Shown here one piece after another: positions 31,205 through 43,860 of a stretch of DNA of 64,000 nucleotides. The first letter of the stretch is position 1. Every line of letters starts with the position of its first letter. Source of the stretch: Batillaria attramentaria (Eukaryota > Mollusca > Gastropoda > Batillariidae); assembly GCA_018292915.2 (NCBI GenBank), contig JACVVK020000017.1, forward strand, positions 2,591,001 to 2,655,000, given 5' to 3'. A program made the position numbers and the translations under genes. The notes beneath the pieces are model-generated. The model did no database searches. It saw nothing but the letters and a program-made list of their open reading frames with translations, and had not been told where the DNA came from.

Positions 31205-31841
31205 CATTATCAAGGACGGCACTGGCCTTGCTTGCGTAAGAATAAATAAGTACATGATGGAGTTAGATAGATGCAGACGCTTGTTCAGTCCGTAAATACA
31301 AGATGCCTCGCATACACCGCCGAGAAGCACTGAGGGCTGAAGGGAGGGAGGACAGTGGAAAGTAGGAGGAGGGTAGGGGGAGGTTAGTGGACAAGAAGAG
31401 AAGAGAGAAGTTCAACCATCCACTCTCTCTCCCTCTCCGCTGGACAGTTGACAAATCTTCCCCATCCCATCTTAACCGTCCCGCGGCGGAGAAGTTGAAG
31501 GCTTAATTCAGGGCTCCATAATCACCGGCAGTCAGGCACATCCCTCGCCGAACCTCGCAGACGCTGGCGGCGGGACGCCAGTCGGCCGCGATGACTCCAC
31601 GGGCCGGCTTCGGGCACTTCTATGCTTCACACGAGACAACTTCTGTTTTGGAACTGTTGCGTTTTTGAGAGCGCGTGTGCTCTCAAAATAGTCTATCTTC
31701 ATGACAAGCACAGAGCTCTGAATATATTATCTCTTAAGCCTGAGCCCGACCAGGTTCTGTCAGCTATATGACAAGACTGGCTTAAATTAAACAGAACGAG
31801 CTACTGCACACCAGTAGGAGCCACTTCAAGCCACTATTGTG
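31205..31841. other. Unique DNA, with repeat G fragment
   Basis: 31,470-31,620 is GC-rich. 31,640-31,745 (TTCTGTTTTGGAACTGTTGC and onward) is a partial third copy of dispersed repeat G. No gene seen. Confidence 0.45.
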
Positions 31842-32021
31842 CGGGGTGGGTGGGAGTGGGTGTTTGGGAGTTTAACGTCCTTTTCCATCACATACGGGTG
31901 ATATCAAAGACGGGGCAACAATGAAAGAGCCAGCACAAATATTTGGCCCCGGCCGGGATTCGAACTCACGACCCTAGCATTGGAAGTCCAACGCTCTACC
32001 ATTCGGCCACCCCGGCTCCCC
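31842..32021 (-). mobile_element. SINE-A copy 15 (minus)
   Basis: Full length with minus head GGGGAGCCGGGGTGGCCG and B box GAGTTCGAATCCCGG, close to consensus. Confidence 0.92.
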
Positions 32022-32730
32022 CGCTACTGTGCACGTGGGCCTTCCCCCGCTAGACCCAAGACCGCTGCAGATTTGCGTAATAGTGGCTTGATGTGGCTTC
32101 TCAGTAGCGATCTGAAGATTACAAGTAAAATTGCGTTGGGGTTTTAAGAGTGAAAGACTCAATACGTTTGTCAGGCACAGAACAACGTTGTGAGCTTCTC
32201 GTCGAATACGCTTAATCCGCGCATCAGAATCGGTCACTTGGGACAGTAAAAGCAGTACAGCATCTGCAACCATTGTGGTGACTCTGGTTGGCGTGTCATT
32301 CTACGTATGTAGAAGCGTGTCGCCAACTCAGCAGACGGCGTTATTTGGTTGCGGATTGAAGACCATTTTGACAGCGCTGATTGGTTGCTATTTTTAGCGA
32401 CTTGGTCGCTCTACGTGTAGTTCAGGTATGGAAGTGTTAGAAAGTCAAATTTCTCTAAGATCAGAAGCCGCAAAGTCAACAACATGGTCGCAATGGCCAA
32501 AAGGAACATCTATTCATTTGACAAACAGCGACAAAATTTTGAGCAGAACTCATTCCGAACATAGAGACTTTAAAATGGCGTCTGCTGACCGTGCGAACTA
32601 GAACTGCAATGGCCAGAGGCTCAGTGTCCCAATCATCTGGCACGGCCATGGCAGACGCTCGCTCTCCTATAAATTTCGGCTTGCGTTTCGGCTTCTGTTT
32701 GCCTAACTTGTGTGACGCCACCCAGACAGG
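32022..32730. other. Unique DNA
   Basis: No gene or repeat recognised. Confidence 0.45.
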
Positions 32731-32924
32731 CGGGGGAGCCTGGATAGCCGAATGGTAGAGCGTTGCATTCTCAATGCTCGGGTAGTGAGTTCGAATCCCC
32801 GCTAGGGCCAGATATTTGTGCTGGCTTTTTTTCCTCCTTGCTCCGTCTTTGATATCACCCATATATGGTGGAAAAGGACGTTAAACTACCAAACACCAGC
32901 TCGCTCGCCCACCCACCCACCCAA
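32731..32924 (+). mobile_element. SINE-A copy 16
   Basis: Full length: head GGGGGAGCCTGGATAGCC, B box GAGTTCGAATCCCCG, GGTGGAAAAGGACGTTAAAC end and (ACCC)n tail. Confidence 0.9.
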
Positions 32925-34237
32925 ATAGCCCCGAACGATTTGTGAACCCGCATAAATCTCAAGATCGTTTGGTGTTTTTTGTTTTTTTTTTTTTTGCTTT
33001 TTTAAAACTTTCTGCGCATCTGACATTTGACTCCGGGGGGGGGGGGGGAGGGGGGTATACTGCAGGGCGGGGAGAGGGCACATCAAAGATTCACACTTGT
33101 GAATACCAGCTGGCCAGTGCGAAATCTTCACCAGATAAATGTCAGGACTTGAATTGTGAGTGTCCTATGTCGTCTGGGAAGGAGGGATTATATACACGAT
33201 TACCCAAGAGCGTTGTTTCGTTTGTCTGCAGGATCGCATTCGCCATGTCTGAAAAAGGAAAAAACCTAAAATAAATACAGACAAAACGATTCCGAAAGAC
33301 TGGCCGAGAACGTGTTGTCTGCAGAGTCGCAGTCGCTTTTTTGTTTATAATGACAAATGAACGCAGAGAAACCGATTCAGAAAGTGATATTTATCTCCTT
33401 TGAAGGGAAAGCATGTTTTTCGTTCTGGTTTGGATAATGGGAAGCTAAAATCAGCCAAGGGATGTCTGAGGAGAGATTTACTGCAAACAAACAAAAAGTT
33501 TGTTTACTTTTCTTGTTGTTTGTTTGTTTGTTTATATGTTTGTTACCTTGTTAAAAATCCTGATTTTAAACCATTTCCTATTGTGCCTGCAGAAGACACT
33601 ATAGTCCAGTCTTAATACGTATGTAATGGTATGTTGTGAAATTGGACTTTTGGCTGTTTAGAGCTGGGTCTAGGTTAGTCACGGTGACCGTCTTGTTAAC
33701 AAGGACGTGGAGTTCACGAACGCGCATGGGTATCCCTGACTAGGTCTAGGCCGGCAGACCTAAATCTGATGTTGGCCATTTCTAGGCCCTCTAACGTCTG
33801 CCTTGTCGCAGACACTTTCGCCAGCTCTTTTGACACCAATTAATGTGGTACACGTCTGAGTTCATTGACGCTCCTGTCAGCCTTCCCCCCTTGTCACCCT
33901 TCCCCTATCCCCATTTACGTCTGGGTCCGCTACCGCCAGAGCTATCGCGACCCCTTGCTGTAGCTCGGAAGTCACCGAGGGATGGTTCACGTCTGAGTTC
34001 ATTGACGCTCCTGTTCCTCCCTCCACCCCCCCCCCCACCCCCTACCCCCTCACTTGCACAGCTCCCCCCCCCCCAACCCCTGTCTGTCACAAGACAACTA
34101 AGCGGTCTCTTGGGTGTGCTGTCGGAAATCTGCTAGTCTTGTCCTGAATGCTTCGGCCTGCCAGTTCTGCTGTCAATTGTGACATCGATATACCAGCAAA
34201 AATTGTTTCTGTCGGGTTCTTTGGTGTGCGCGTGTGT
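32925..34237. other. Unique DNA with G-run and a 27-bp direct repeat
   Basis: Poly-T (32,980-32,995) and poly-G (33,036-33,050) tracts. A 27-bp direct repeat (CACGTCTGAGTTCATTGACG and seven more) at 33,851-33,877 and 33,988-34,014. No gene seen. Confidence 0.5.

Positions 34238-34272
<35 letters not shown>
34238..34272. repeat. (CT)n microsatellite
   Basis: About 17 CT units. Confidence 0.96.
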
Positions 34273-34794
<522 letters not shown>

Positions 34795-34875
34795 CCTTTT
34801 GTTAATCTATGTTCATGTCTCGAAGTGTGTCGAGTGTGCTTGTATGGGTGTTTGCGGATGTGTTACGTATCTTTA

Positions 34876-35016
34876 GGTTGGACTTCTAATGCTCGGGTCG
34901 TGAGTTCGATCCCGGCTGGGGCCAAATATTTGTGCTGGCTTTTTCATCGTTGCCTCGTCTTTGATATCACCCTATGTGGTGGAAAAGGACGTTAAACCCC
35001 CAAACACCCACTCCCC
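34876..35016 (+). mobile_element. SINE-A copy 17, 5'-truncated
   Basis: Begins inside the tRNA head at GTTGGACTTCTAATGCTCGG; the remainder is near consensus to the CACCCACTCCC tail. Confidence 0.88.
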
Positions 35017-35139
35017 CACGTATCTTTAGCTGCTATCTATTTTAATTTTAAACTATTTATGGTGTCATTTTAGGTTGCATTTTATGGATATAGTGCAACA
35101 CTAATCCAAATTTAAATCCAGGCAAACATAAATTAATTA

Positions 35140-35167
35140 TGTTGTGGAAAAGGACGTTGAACCTTTA

Positions 35168-35230
<63 letters not shown>

Positions 35231-35381
35231 GGAGCCGGAGTGGTCGAATGGTAGAGCGTTGGACTTCTAATGCTCGGGTCGTGAGTTCGATCCCGGCTGG
35301 GGCCAAATACTTGTGCTGGCTTTTTCATCGTTGCCCCGTCTTTGATATCACCCTACGTGGTGGGAAAAGACGTTAAACCCC

Positions 35382-35442
<61 letters not shown>
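35140..35442 (+). mobile_element. SINE-A copy 18 within a CT/CA microsatellite block
   Basis: A SINE-A 3' scrap (GTGGAAAAGGACGTTGAAC, 35,143) is followed by (CT)n 35,170-35,228, a full SINE-A copy 35,228-35,388 whose tail runs into (CA)n, then (CT)n to 35,442. Confidence 0.9.
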
Positions 35443-35445
<3 letters not shown>

Positions 35446-35871
35446 CCGTGAGTCCTGTGACATTCACCCGGACATGCAACTTGCGACGCAACGATCGTAG
35501 CGTAAGCACCAGCGTCTAGAGCTCTCCTTCGTGGGAAACCAAAAAAAAAAAAAAAAAAGTTTGTGGGCAAAATGGCCAGCCGCTAAATGGCGCAGGTAAT
35601 GAGCGGGCTAACCGGACAATGCGGCGGAAGACTGGAAATGGAGAAAGGGGAGTCGTCACACACAGCACTCAAGACGGCCAAATGCATTTGCCATCAGAGT
35701 ATTTTTGTACTGGGTTTTTCTCTTTTCTCTTTTTTTCTCTCCCACCCCCTCACCCCTGCCCCCCCCCCCCCCCCGTCAGCCCTGAAGGACTAGAGAGGTG
35801 TCGGTTTTAGTGTCAGCTGGCGTCAGTGACCTAGGTGTTTGAGATTTGTAGTAGTTTGTTGTTGTTTTTGA

Positions 35872-35906
<35 letters not shown>

Positions 35907-36004
35907 TTTGTCTGTCTGTCTGTTTGTTTGTTCTTGCAGTCTTACACCATTCTGCATACACGACCTTCTTTCCCGTAGGTCAGTGATTTTTTTTTTCTGC
36001 CCCG
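35443..36004. other. Unique DNA with C-run and (GCT)n
   Basis: C-run at 35,760-35,774 and (GCT)n at 35,874-35,903. No gene seen. Confidence 0.45.
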
Positions 36005-36456
36005 TCAGTCTTCGCCAGCTCCGGGCCAGTGGTGTTCCTCCCAGGTCTTCGTTGGAATCCACGCAGGGCTCGGAAGCTGGAGGCAATTTTAAATATTTAT
36101 GATGATGGAGATGAGGATGATCGTATGATTCTGCTATGGGGGTCCATGTGGTGTGGGACTGCGGGAGAGGGCCGCCGTCCACGTTTCCTGTCATAAATAT
36201 CCCGGCGTTAACCAGGCCCGGGAACTACGGCACCTGCGGTGCCGGCCGTGTCATCATCCACATCACGAGATATGTCATAAAGAGGGAATTACTCCCTAAA
36301 GTCGCAAAGTGGGTGAGTCTCGGCTGTGTGGCAACAGCCTCTTCATTGGGCCCATAGCACACCTGCTCTGGGTAGGAGCCGACCTAGGTAGGAAAAATCC
36401 CGCTTTCCTCGGCTGGGAATCAAACCCGGGTCTCCCGGTCCATGGTCCGAAGTGTA
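36005..36456 (-). mobile_element. SINE-C copy 2, 5'-truncated
   Basis: About 85-90% similar to 25,837-26,335 on the minus strand. It ends at GGACCATGGACCGGGAGACC and lacks the first part of the tRNA head including the A box. Confidence 0.85.
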
Positions 36457-36701
36457 GGTGAAATATTTTCCTGGATAATAAACAAAGGAAGAAAGGCAGA
36501 CAGAATCAGATATTGTTTTCCACGCGTATCAGGAGAAACTACTCTCTTTTCCATGGGACGTCAAACGAATACTTTTCCACAGAAGATGACCCTGAAGTTT
36601 ACTGGCTGGAGCATTGGTGGATTAGAAGTAGATGTTTTTTCATGTTCGCGACTGAAGTCTCTTGTCACGATTCGCGAGCTTGAACGATGGTCAAGAATTT
36701 T
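36457..36701. other. Unique DNA
   Basis: No gene or repeat recognised. Confidence 0.45.
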
Positions 36702-38015
36702 CAGCTGAAAGATGTAAGTATTTCAGTGTACGTATTGGAAGGGATTTGCGTGCGTCAGTGTATGTTCTTGAGAGACGTGTTTCAGTGTATGTTTTTGGAG
36801 AGATGTGCGCGCATCGGTGTACTAGTGTTCTTGAAAGATGTAAGTGTTTCGGCGTATGTTTTTGGAGAGATACGCATGTATCAGTGTGTGTTCTTGAAAG
36901 ATGTAAGTGTTTCAGTGTATGTTTTTGGAGAGATGTGCGCGCATCGGTGTACTAGTGTTCTTGAAAGATGTAAGTGTTTCGGCGTATGTTTTTGGAGAGA
37001 TACGCATGTATCAGTGTGTGTTCTTGAAAGATGTAAGTGTTTCAGTGTATGTTTTTGGAGAGATGTGCGCGCATCGGTGTACTAGTGTTCTTGAAAGATG
37101 TAAGTGTTTCGGCGTATGTTTTTGGAGAGATACGCATGTATCAGTGTGTGTTCTTGAAAGATGTAAGTGTTTCAGTGTATGTTTTTTGAGAGATTATACA
37201 TGTATCAGTGTGTGTTCTTGAAAGATGTAAGTGTTTCAGTGTTGGTTTGTTTGTTGGTTTGTTTGTTTGTTGTTGTTGTTGTTGTTTTTTGACAGATATA
37301 CGTGTATTAGTGTGATTTCTTGAAAGATGTAAGTGTTTCAGTGTATGTTTTTTTTTAGAGATATACATGTATCAGTGTGTGTTCTTGAAAGATGTAAGTG
37401 TTTCAGTGTATGTTTTTTTTTTTTAGAGATATACATGTGTCAGTGTGTGTTCTTGAAAGATGTAAGTGTTTCAGTGTATGTTTTTTGAGAGATTATACAT
37501 GTATCAGTGTGTGTTCTTGAAAGATGTAAGTGTTTCAGTGTATGTTTTTTTTTAGAGATATACATGTATCAGTGTGTGTTCTTGAAAGATGTAAGTGTTT
37601 CAGTGTATGTATTTTTTAGAGATATACATGTATCAGTGTGTGTTCTTGAAAGATGTAAGTGTTTCAGTGTATGTTTTTTTTAGAGATATACATGTATCAA
37701 TGTGTGTTCTTGAAAGATGTAAGTGTTTCAGTGTATGTTTTTTGAGAGATGTACGTGCCTCAGTTCATCAGTGTTGTTTGAGAGATGTGCGTGTTCTTAA
37801 AAGATGTAAGTGTTTCAGTGCATGTTTTTGGAGAGATGTGCATGTAGCAGTGCATGTTCTTGAAAGATCTAAGTGTACTGATGTATCTTTTTGAGAGATG
37901 TAGGTTCATCAGTGCATGTTGTTTGAGAGATGTGCGTGCCCTGAAAGATGTAAGCGTTTCAGTGTATGTTTTGTGTTTTTTTTAGTAGATGTACATGCAT
38001 CAGTGTATGTTCTTG

Positions 38016-38097
<82 letters not shown>

Positions 38098-38135
38098 TAA
38101 AGTATGTTTTTCGAAAGATATACTTGTATCAATGA
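36702..38135. repeat. 60-65-bp minisatellite with 130-bp higher-order repeat
   Basis: Monomers contain TTCTTGAAAGATGTAAGTGT followed by TTCAGTGTATGTTTTT and an AGAGATATACATGTATCAG-like segment. Between 36,821 and 37,190 two monomer types alternate, giving a 130-bp period with essentially identical copies starting ACTAGTG at 36,821, 36,951 and 37,081. Beyond 37,190 monomers are more variable, with T-run length changes, and a (GT)n array (38,023-38,094) interrupts one. Open frames here (Cys/Phe/Val-rich) only reflect the repeat. Confidence 0.95.
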
Positions 38136-38559
38136 GAAGGGGGGGGGGGGAGTCAATTGACTTCATGTTTATACATTCCTTGTCGCAATCTCTTCATTAT
38201 GCGAGCAACGTGTGCAGCAAGTAATCATTGCGACTAACAAGTATGTCTGTCTTGACAGTACATGCACGAATAGTCCTTGCTTGACTGACCATGTGCATCC
38301 ACTGAGCCATCACGTGAGTTCCACGATTAGTATGGATCCATGGACATATGGCATTCCTGCAAGACTAATGTCCCAAGTAAACCATTCTTCAGTGTCGACA
38401 GAGCCCCTGCGTTTAACCCAGACCGGCCACGCCAAAAAACTCAGAAGGCGTGCACTATGAATAGCTGAAAGGTGTTTTATTTTTATTTTTTGTTTTAATT
38501 TGGTCGATGTGTTGAATATGGATGTTAAAACTGAATCAGATTTTTTTCGGGGGGGGGGG

Positions 38560-38605
<46 letters not shown>

Positions 38606-39408
38606 GGAATTTGCAGGAACTTGCTCCTCGCTCCCCCTGGCGGACTGGGACGGGATGTTACGGGCAATAACCATGCAAATGAAGGGAGGTAATCAGATTG
38701 CGCGCGGCAGACGCCCGGCGTCCCGAATGCAGATCCTGCAGATGGCACTGTGCTTCAGGTCACGTGGTTCCGCCCCGACACACGCCTGTCCGCCCAGCGT
38801 TCATACGGGTACAGTACAGCTTCACCATACTACCCCCCCCCCCCCGCCCCCCCCCAAAAAAAAATATATATATAATAAATAAATGAACAAATAAAATGAA
38901 ATAAATAAATAAATTTTAAACATAAATAAATAAAATAATTATTTTTTTTGAAATCACAGGTTTGGGTAGTATGTCACGTGTCACAATACGGCGCCACTTG
39001 ACTCAATAAGCGGCATGACGTAATATGATCAAGAGTGAACAAATTATTCAAGACCGAGTTATGCATGAACCGCTATAGGTCAGTGTTCGCCTAGATCAGT
39101 TGCGAGTTTTCCCGTCTTCACAGAGTACCGTACCAGTTTTCGCCGTCTCGGGAAATCCCGAGAAATGGGGTTCACCAGTTAAGGGCTCTACCAAGTCGCA
39201 CCCGGCCGGCCTACACTACATTCAGTCTTACTCTTGTTCTGGTCCGGCTGCAGTAACGTCGAAGTTCAGACTCGCGATGCATCATAGACATAGTGTTAAC
39301 TGCCTGACTTACCAGTCTGTTTATACGGTGATTACAATTGCTAAGAGCTGAAGATCTGTGTTGTCTTTTACCTACTGGTCGGCCTTTGGTGCCATGCTTA
39401 CATTGTGG
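38136..39408. other. Unique DNA with CT and C-run tracts
   Basis: (CT)n 38,563-38,602, a C-run at 38,831-38,855 and an A/T-rich segment 38,860-38,950. The rest, including 38,960-39,250, is non-repetitive. No supported exon. Confidence 0.45.
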
Positions 39409-39595
39409 AGGGTGGGGGTGGGTGTTTGGGAGTTTAACGTCCTTTTCCACCACGTACGGGTGATATCAAAGACTGACAGGGCAACGAGAAAAAGGCCAGC
39501 ACAAATATTTGGCCCACTCCGGGATTCGAACTCACGACCGGCCGAGCATTGGAAGTCTAACGCTCTAACATTCGGCTATCCCGGCTCCGCCTTAG
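39409..39595 (-). mobile_element. SINE-A copy 19 (minus)
   Basis: Full length, with small insertions (TGACAGG and GGCC) relative to consensus. Confidence 0.88.
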
Positions 39596-40524
39596 ATTGT
39601 GGAATAGGTACAAGGTGCAAGACATTTTGTTGCAAAAGCCTATTGGGCCTTCATGCAGTGGAGTTTGGCAGAGGGGAACACGTGCCAGAACTGACACGTG
39701 CTGCTTTGTTGTTTTTGTTGCTGTTGTGGTTGTTATGTTTGTCTTTCTTTGCTTGTTTGAGAATGTTTTTTTTATTATTCTTGTTTTTTTTTGGTAGCAT
39801 ACTCACGAACATACATACATACATGTATACATATAAACATAATAAACATTGCCTACATGCGTTTGAAAATTTTTTTTTTTAAAAGCATGCACCCATGCGT
39901 GCTATCACGTTCTTGTTTGATATTGTTGTTACCCGGCATATATGTATGAGGGTGTGTGGGTGGGTGTGTATCGCTTTGTTATGTTTTGTATTCCTCATTG
40001 TCTAGTTTAAGTATGTGTGTATATTCTTTTTCCACCTTACGGTGAACATTTATTATGGATGGTGTAATTAATATTCAATAAATAATAAATTCAGGGGTCC
40101 TGAATAAAATTCTTGACTTGATTATAAAACAGGACAAAAGTCAGGGAGTAGGACCATGAATCACCCCACAAAAACGAAACAAGCTAGTTTCGAATGTAGT
40201 AAAGCCACGCGACCATTTACCCCAGCACGCGGCGGACCGGGCCGGGGCAGGCCGAAAAACGACATTCATCAAGGAGGGGGAGCCAGTGAATTAATTCTGC
40301 CCAATACGTAATTCAATTGTAGGGCAAGTAAGCGGCGTGATGAGGTGGTGAACACAGCTCAGTCCTTCTGGGGCCCTCTCTGTCTCCGGCCCTTACTCTT
40401 GGGACGACCAGCGTCCACTGTGCGCACTGAATACTGTGGTCTCTCTCTCTGTCTGTCTGTCTGCTGGCCCTGAGTTTGAGCAAGGTCATTTCTCTCCTGT
40501 TAAGTTCACTTTGGCGGGTCTTTT
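39596..40524. other. Unique DNA
   Basis: T-rich 39,700-39,800; a CATA-repeat (39,808-39,835); GC-rich 40,200-40,300. No gene seen. Confidence 0.45.
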
Positions 40525-40805
40525 GGTCGTCTTTGGGACTTCAGTTGGCCGGCGGGCGTTGGGTGAATTTCTGGTCAATTCGACCAGTGAAAATGTCCGT
40601 TTTCTAAGTTCTCTCTTGGTCGTCTTTGGGACGTCAGTTGGCCGGCGGGCGTTGGGTGAACTCAGTTTTCTGATCAGTTCGACGAGTGAAAATGTCCGTT
40701 TTCTAAGTTCTTTCTTGGTCGACTTTGGGACGTCAGTTGGCTGGCGGGCGTTGGGTTAATTTCTGGTCAGTTCGACCAGTGGAAATGTCCGTTTTCTAAG
40801 TACTT
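40525..40805. repeat. Tandem repeat of about 93 bp, three copies
   Basis: Units start GGTCGTCTTTGGGAC at 40,525, 40,618 and (as GGTCGACTTTGGGAC) 40,717. Period is 93 then 99 bp, the difference being an in-frame 6-bp insertion. The plus-strand frame stays open through two units and stops in the third. Confidence 0.9.
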
Positions 40806-41454
40806 TCTGGTTTCTTTTGTTGTTCTTGGGCTTTTGCTTGTTTGTTTGTTTTATTCTTTTAGAAATCGTTTAGAATCCGTACAGAAGCGTATTAGCAATA
40901 AATAAATCAGTTTTATCACAGTTCAAAGAGATACAGTAGATGAGTAGACATAAAAAAAAAATCCATTTTTTTTTGAGGGGTGGGGTGGGGTGGGGTGGGG
41001 TGGGGGGACAAACAAGGCGGAAGGGTGAAAGTAAGAGAAAAGTTACACTGACAGTGAGTGACACCATAGTCTTTGCTGACACTGTATCCGAATTCAGATC
41101 TACTTACCGAAATATTTCAACTTGTGAAATTGGAAACGGTCTGGAACATCATCAGTGATCAGTGGTCACTATTATATGTGAAGTTTTGGGGGATTTTGTT
41201 GTTGTTGTTTTGTTTGTTTTTTAAAAAGTATCCTCGAGAAGGTTCTCACATTCCACCCCTTTTCTCTTCCTCGCCGCCTCTGTCCGCGGGCCTTACAAAC
41301 ACCAGCATCCGCATTTGGGGCACGTCCCGGTCCGGTTCAATACTCATTCTGCAGGTCAAAAGGTTAGTGGGAGCGCTTGCTCTCTGAGCGGACAAGTTAG
41401 GTTTGTCTTGGATGGGTCTGTGCGACTCTGAATAAACCCCTTGCAAAGAACTGA
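40806..41454. other. Unique DNA with GGGGT tract
   Basis: (GGGGT)n at 40,977-41,006. No gene seen. Confidence 0.45.
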
Positions 41455-41535
<81 letters not shown>

Positions 41536-41568
41536 GTGTGTGTGTGTCGGGGAGGGGGGGGGGGGGCG
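41455..41568. repeat. (GT)n microsatellite and G-run
   Basis: About 40 GT units followed by a short poly-G tract. Confidence 0.97.
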
Positions 41569-42106
41569 GATCTCTTGTTTCTGTGTTTGTTAGTTGTTCT
41601 ATGCCGGCGGCTGCGCTATTTTGTTTGTGAGTGTATGTCCTGTAGAGGGTCAGTTTGGGCCGGTTTTGTGGTTGGTTTTGTTTTTGTCGTCGTTGTTGTG
41701 GTTGTTGTTTTGTTTTGTTCTTCGGTTTTTATTGTTTCTTTTTAAAATGCATGTGGATAAGCTCACATAAGTCCACTTCACACCGTGTATATATGTTTTT
41801 TCATTGTCTTCTCAGTTTAAATCTGTTATTTCTTTTCAGTGATCGGCTGATCATGGTGTATCTATGATATCTGTTGTTGTTGTTGTTGTTATTGTTGTTG
41901 TTGTTGTTGTTGTCATGCAATGAGGGGTTGGCTGCCTGCGTGACATGGGAGGTCAATGTCCTTTAGGCCAAAATCAAAGTGATACCAAAGACGTTGCTTT
42001 GTGGAAAATAGCGTGCACACAAAACACGGACATCCCAAACCTCTATCGTCTCCACAGTCCCGGACACCCTAGCTACTGACTCAGACCAGTGCATGCCTCT
42101 GCTCAG
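41569..42106. other. Unique DNA with (TTG)n
   Basis: T/G-rich 41,660-41,740 and (TTG)n 41,872-41,912. No gene seen. Confidence 0.5.
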
Positions 42107-42277
42107 GGTGGGTGGAGGGGGGGGGGTTAACGTCCTTTTCCACCACATACGGGTGATATCAAAGACGGGGCAACGATGAAAAAGCCAGCACAAATATTTG
42201 GCCCCAGCCGGGATTTGAACTCACGACCCGAGCATTAGAAGTCCAACGCTCTACCATTCGGCCACCCCGGCTCCCCC
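42107..42277 (-). mobile_element. SINE-A copy 20 (minus)
   Basis: Full length, close to consensus; minus head GGGGGAGCCGGGGTGGCC. Confidence 0.92.
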
Positions 42278-42523
42278 CTCTGCTCAGACATGGTGATGTG
42301 AAAGTAAGGTGGCACAGCGTGACTCTACTGACAAAAAACGATTTTTGGCGTCGCGTCCCGTCACCTCGTCATATCGTCTTTCCGGCGCTCACCTGTCTGA
42401 GACGGATCACTTCACTTTGATGTCTTCGCGTTGAAAGAGAGAGAGAGAGAGAGAGAGAAGGCGAAATTATACTCCCATCGTCTGTCAGTCAAAAAGATTT
42501 GTTGTTGTTGTTGTTGTTCAGTT

Positions 42524-42526
<3 letters not shown>
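42278..42526. other. Unique DNA with (GA)n and (TTG)n
   Basis: GA array 42,436-42,458 and TTG array 42,499-42,517. Confidence 0.55.
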
Positions 42527-42589
<63 letters not shown>

Positions 42590-42623
42590 GCGTGCGTGCT
42601 TGCGTGTTTGTGTGTGTGTGTGT

Positions 42624-42694
<71 letters not shown>
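42527..42694. repeat. (GT)n compound microsatellite
   Basis: Two long GT arrays separated by a GCGTGCTTGC-type interruption. Confidence 0.97.
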
Positions 42695-42696
<2 letters not shown>

Positions 42697-42871
42697 CTAA
42701 TAGGGTCACTTGTCTTAAGCCCTGCAGTGCGAGGCGTTACACCAAAATGTATCTACTTATGAATTTCTGCAAAACAGTCACAGTTTCAGAAAAATGCCAA
42801 GGTCTCTTTCATGTGCAAGCATGTGTCGTTAAAAACGAATAGCGAATATAATCGGCAGTGCGCCTGAACTC

Positions 42872-42940
<69 letters not shown>

Positions 42941-42960
42941 ATGTTTTTTAATGACACCTG

Positions 42961-43039
<79 letters not shown>
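42695..43039. repeat. Unique DNA then (CT)n and (GT)n arrays
   Basis: 42,695-42,876 unique; CT array 42,877-42,936; GT array 42,961-43,036. Confidence 0.93.
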
Positions 43040-43040
<1 letters not shown>

Positions 43041-43336
43041 ATGTGTGTAATTTTTTTTTACTTTGTTTGAAGGTAGATGTAGTCTCTTATTCCGTTGCGT
43101 TTTTTGGGCTTATATGTGGTTGTTTGCTTCGTGATTGTCCTTGACTGTTTGTTTGTTTGTTTATCTGTTTGTCAGTTTTGGTAGCTTGATTTTTGTTGTT
43201 GTTGTTGTTTTGTTTTTGTTTTTTCTTCTTCTTTCTTTCTTCTTTTGTAATTTAGAGTAGCAATGGCAAGTTTGGAAATGGTAATTGTGCTAATAGCTTT
43301 ACCGTTGATAAATAAAGGATCATTGTCATTGTCATT

Positions 43337-43342
<6 letters not shown>
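43040..43342 (+). mobile_element. Element E copy (plus), (CATTGT)n tail
   Basis: The best-preserved copy of this family, matching 20,875-21,147 in reverse complement. It ends CCGTTGATAAATAAAGGATC and three CATTGT units, and passes into (CT)n at 43,343. No coding sequence. Confidence 0.78.

Positions 43343-43411
<69 letters not shown>
43343..43411. repeat. (CT)n microsatellite
   Basis: About 34 CT units, directly following an element E tail. Confidence 0.97.
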
Positions 43412-43415
<4 letters not shown>

Positions 43416-43429
43416 GATTAGTTAGATAA

Positions 43430-43541
43430 CAGTAGCTTTTAGCAACGGCAGGGACTGTATGAACTGAAAACTGACTTGTCTGATGTCAACTGCCTCTCAC
43501 GTTGTAAAATAAGGTTTCCCTTCCTTCATTCATTCATTCAA
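43430..43541 (+). mobile_element. Element E relative, (ATTC)n tail
   Basis: AGTAGCTTTTAGCAACGGCA and CACGTTGTAAAATAAGG followed by a CCTTCATTCATTCATTC tail. It resembles the copy at 21,183-21,310. Confidence 0.55.
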
Positions 43542-43582
43542 AATCCCATGCTCGCCGGACCTGCTCGGCTATCCCAGCTCCC

Positions 43583-43726
43583 ACCCACATGGACCGGAAG
43601 GGCGATAACTTTGTATCCTCGATAGCGCACGCGCTGGGTCCGATGGAAATGTAAAATACAACTGTACTGCAAAGCCGGACATTCACTTTCTGTTTTGGGA
43701 CCAAGTAAATCCACACACACGCACAC

Positions 43727-43763
<37 letters not shown>

Positions 43764-43860
43764 GGCCTTTTTTAAATAATGTTTTTAGTAATTCACATTT
43801 ACATCGGACGAAGCACTTGCGCTATCGAGGACATCAAAGTTATCGCCTTTCCGGCCCCTG
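43583..43860. repeat. Inverted repeat pair
   Basis: 43,583-43,655 (ACCGGAAGGGCGATAACTTT through CGATAGCGCACGCGCT) is matched in reverse complement by 43,785-43,858. Between them is a (CA)n array (43,714-43,760). The two arms are about 80% complementary. This is either a foldback element or two opposed copies of a short repeat. Confidence 0.65.

Noticed and set aside
36662..37221. Open frames of 97-132 codons with repeated RCKCFSVCFWRD
   Set aside because: They follow the 65/130-bp minisatellite exactly, shift frame with each unit and have no start, splice or domain support.
36702..38135. CRISPR-like repeat array
   Set aside because: The units are contiguous tandem repeats without unique spacers, in eukaryotic DNA with spliced genes.
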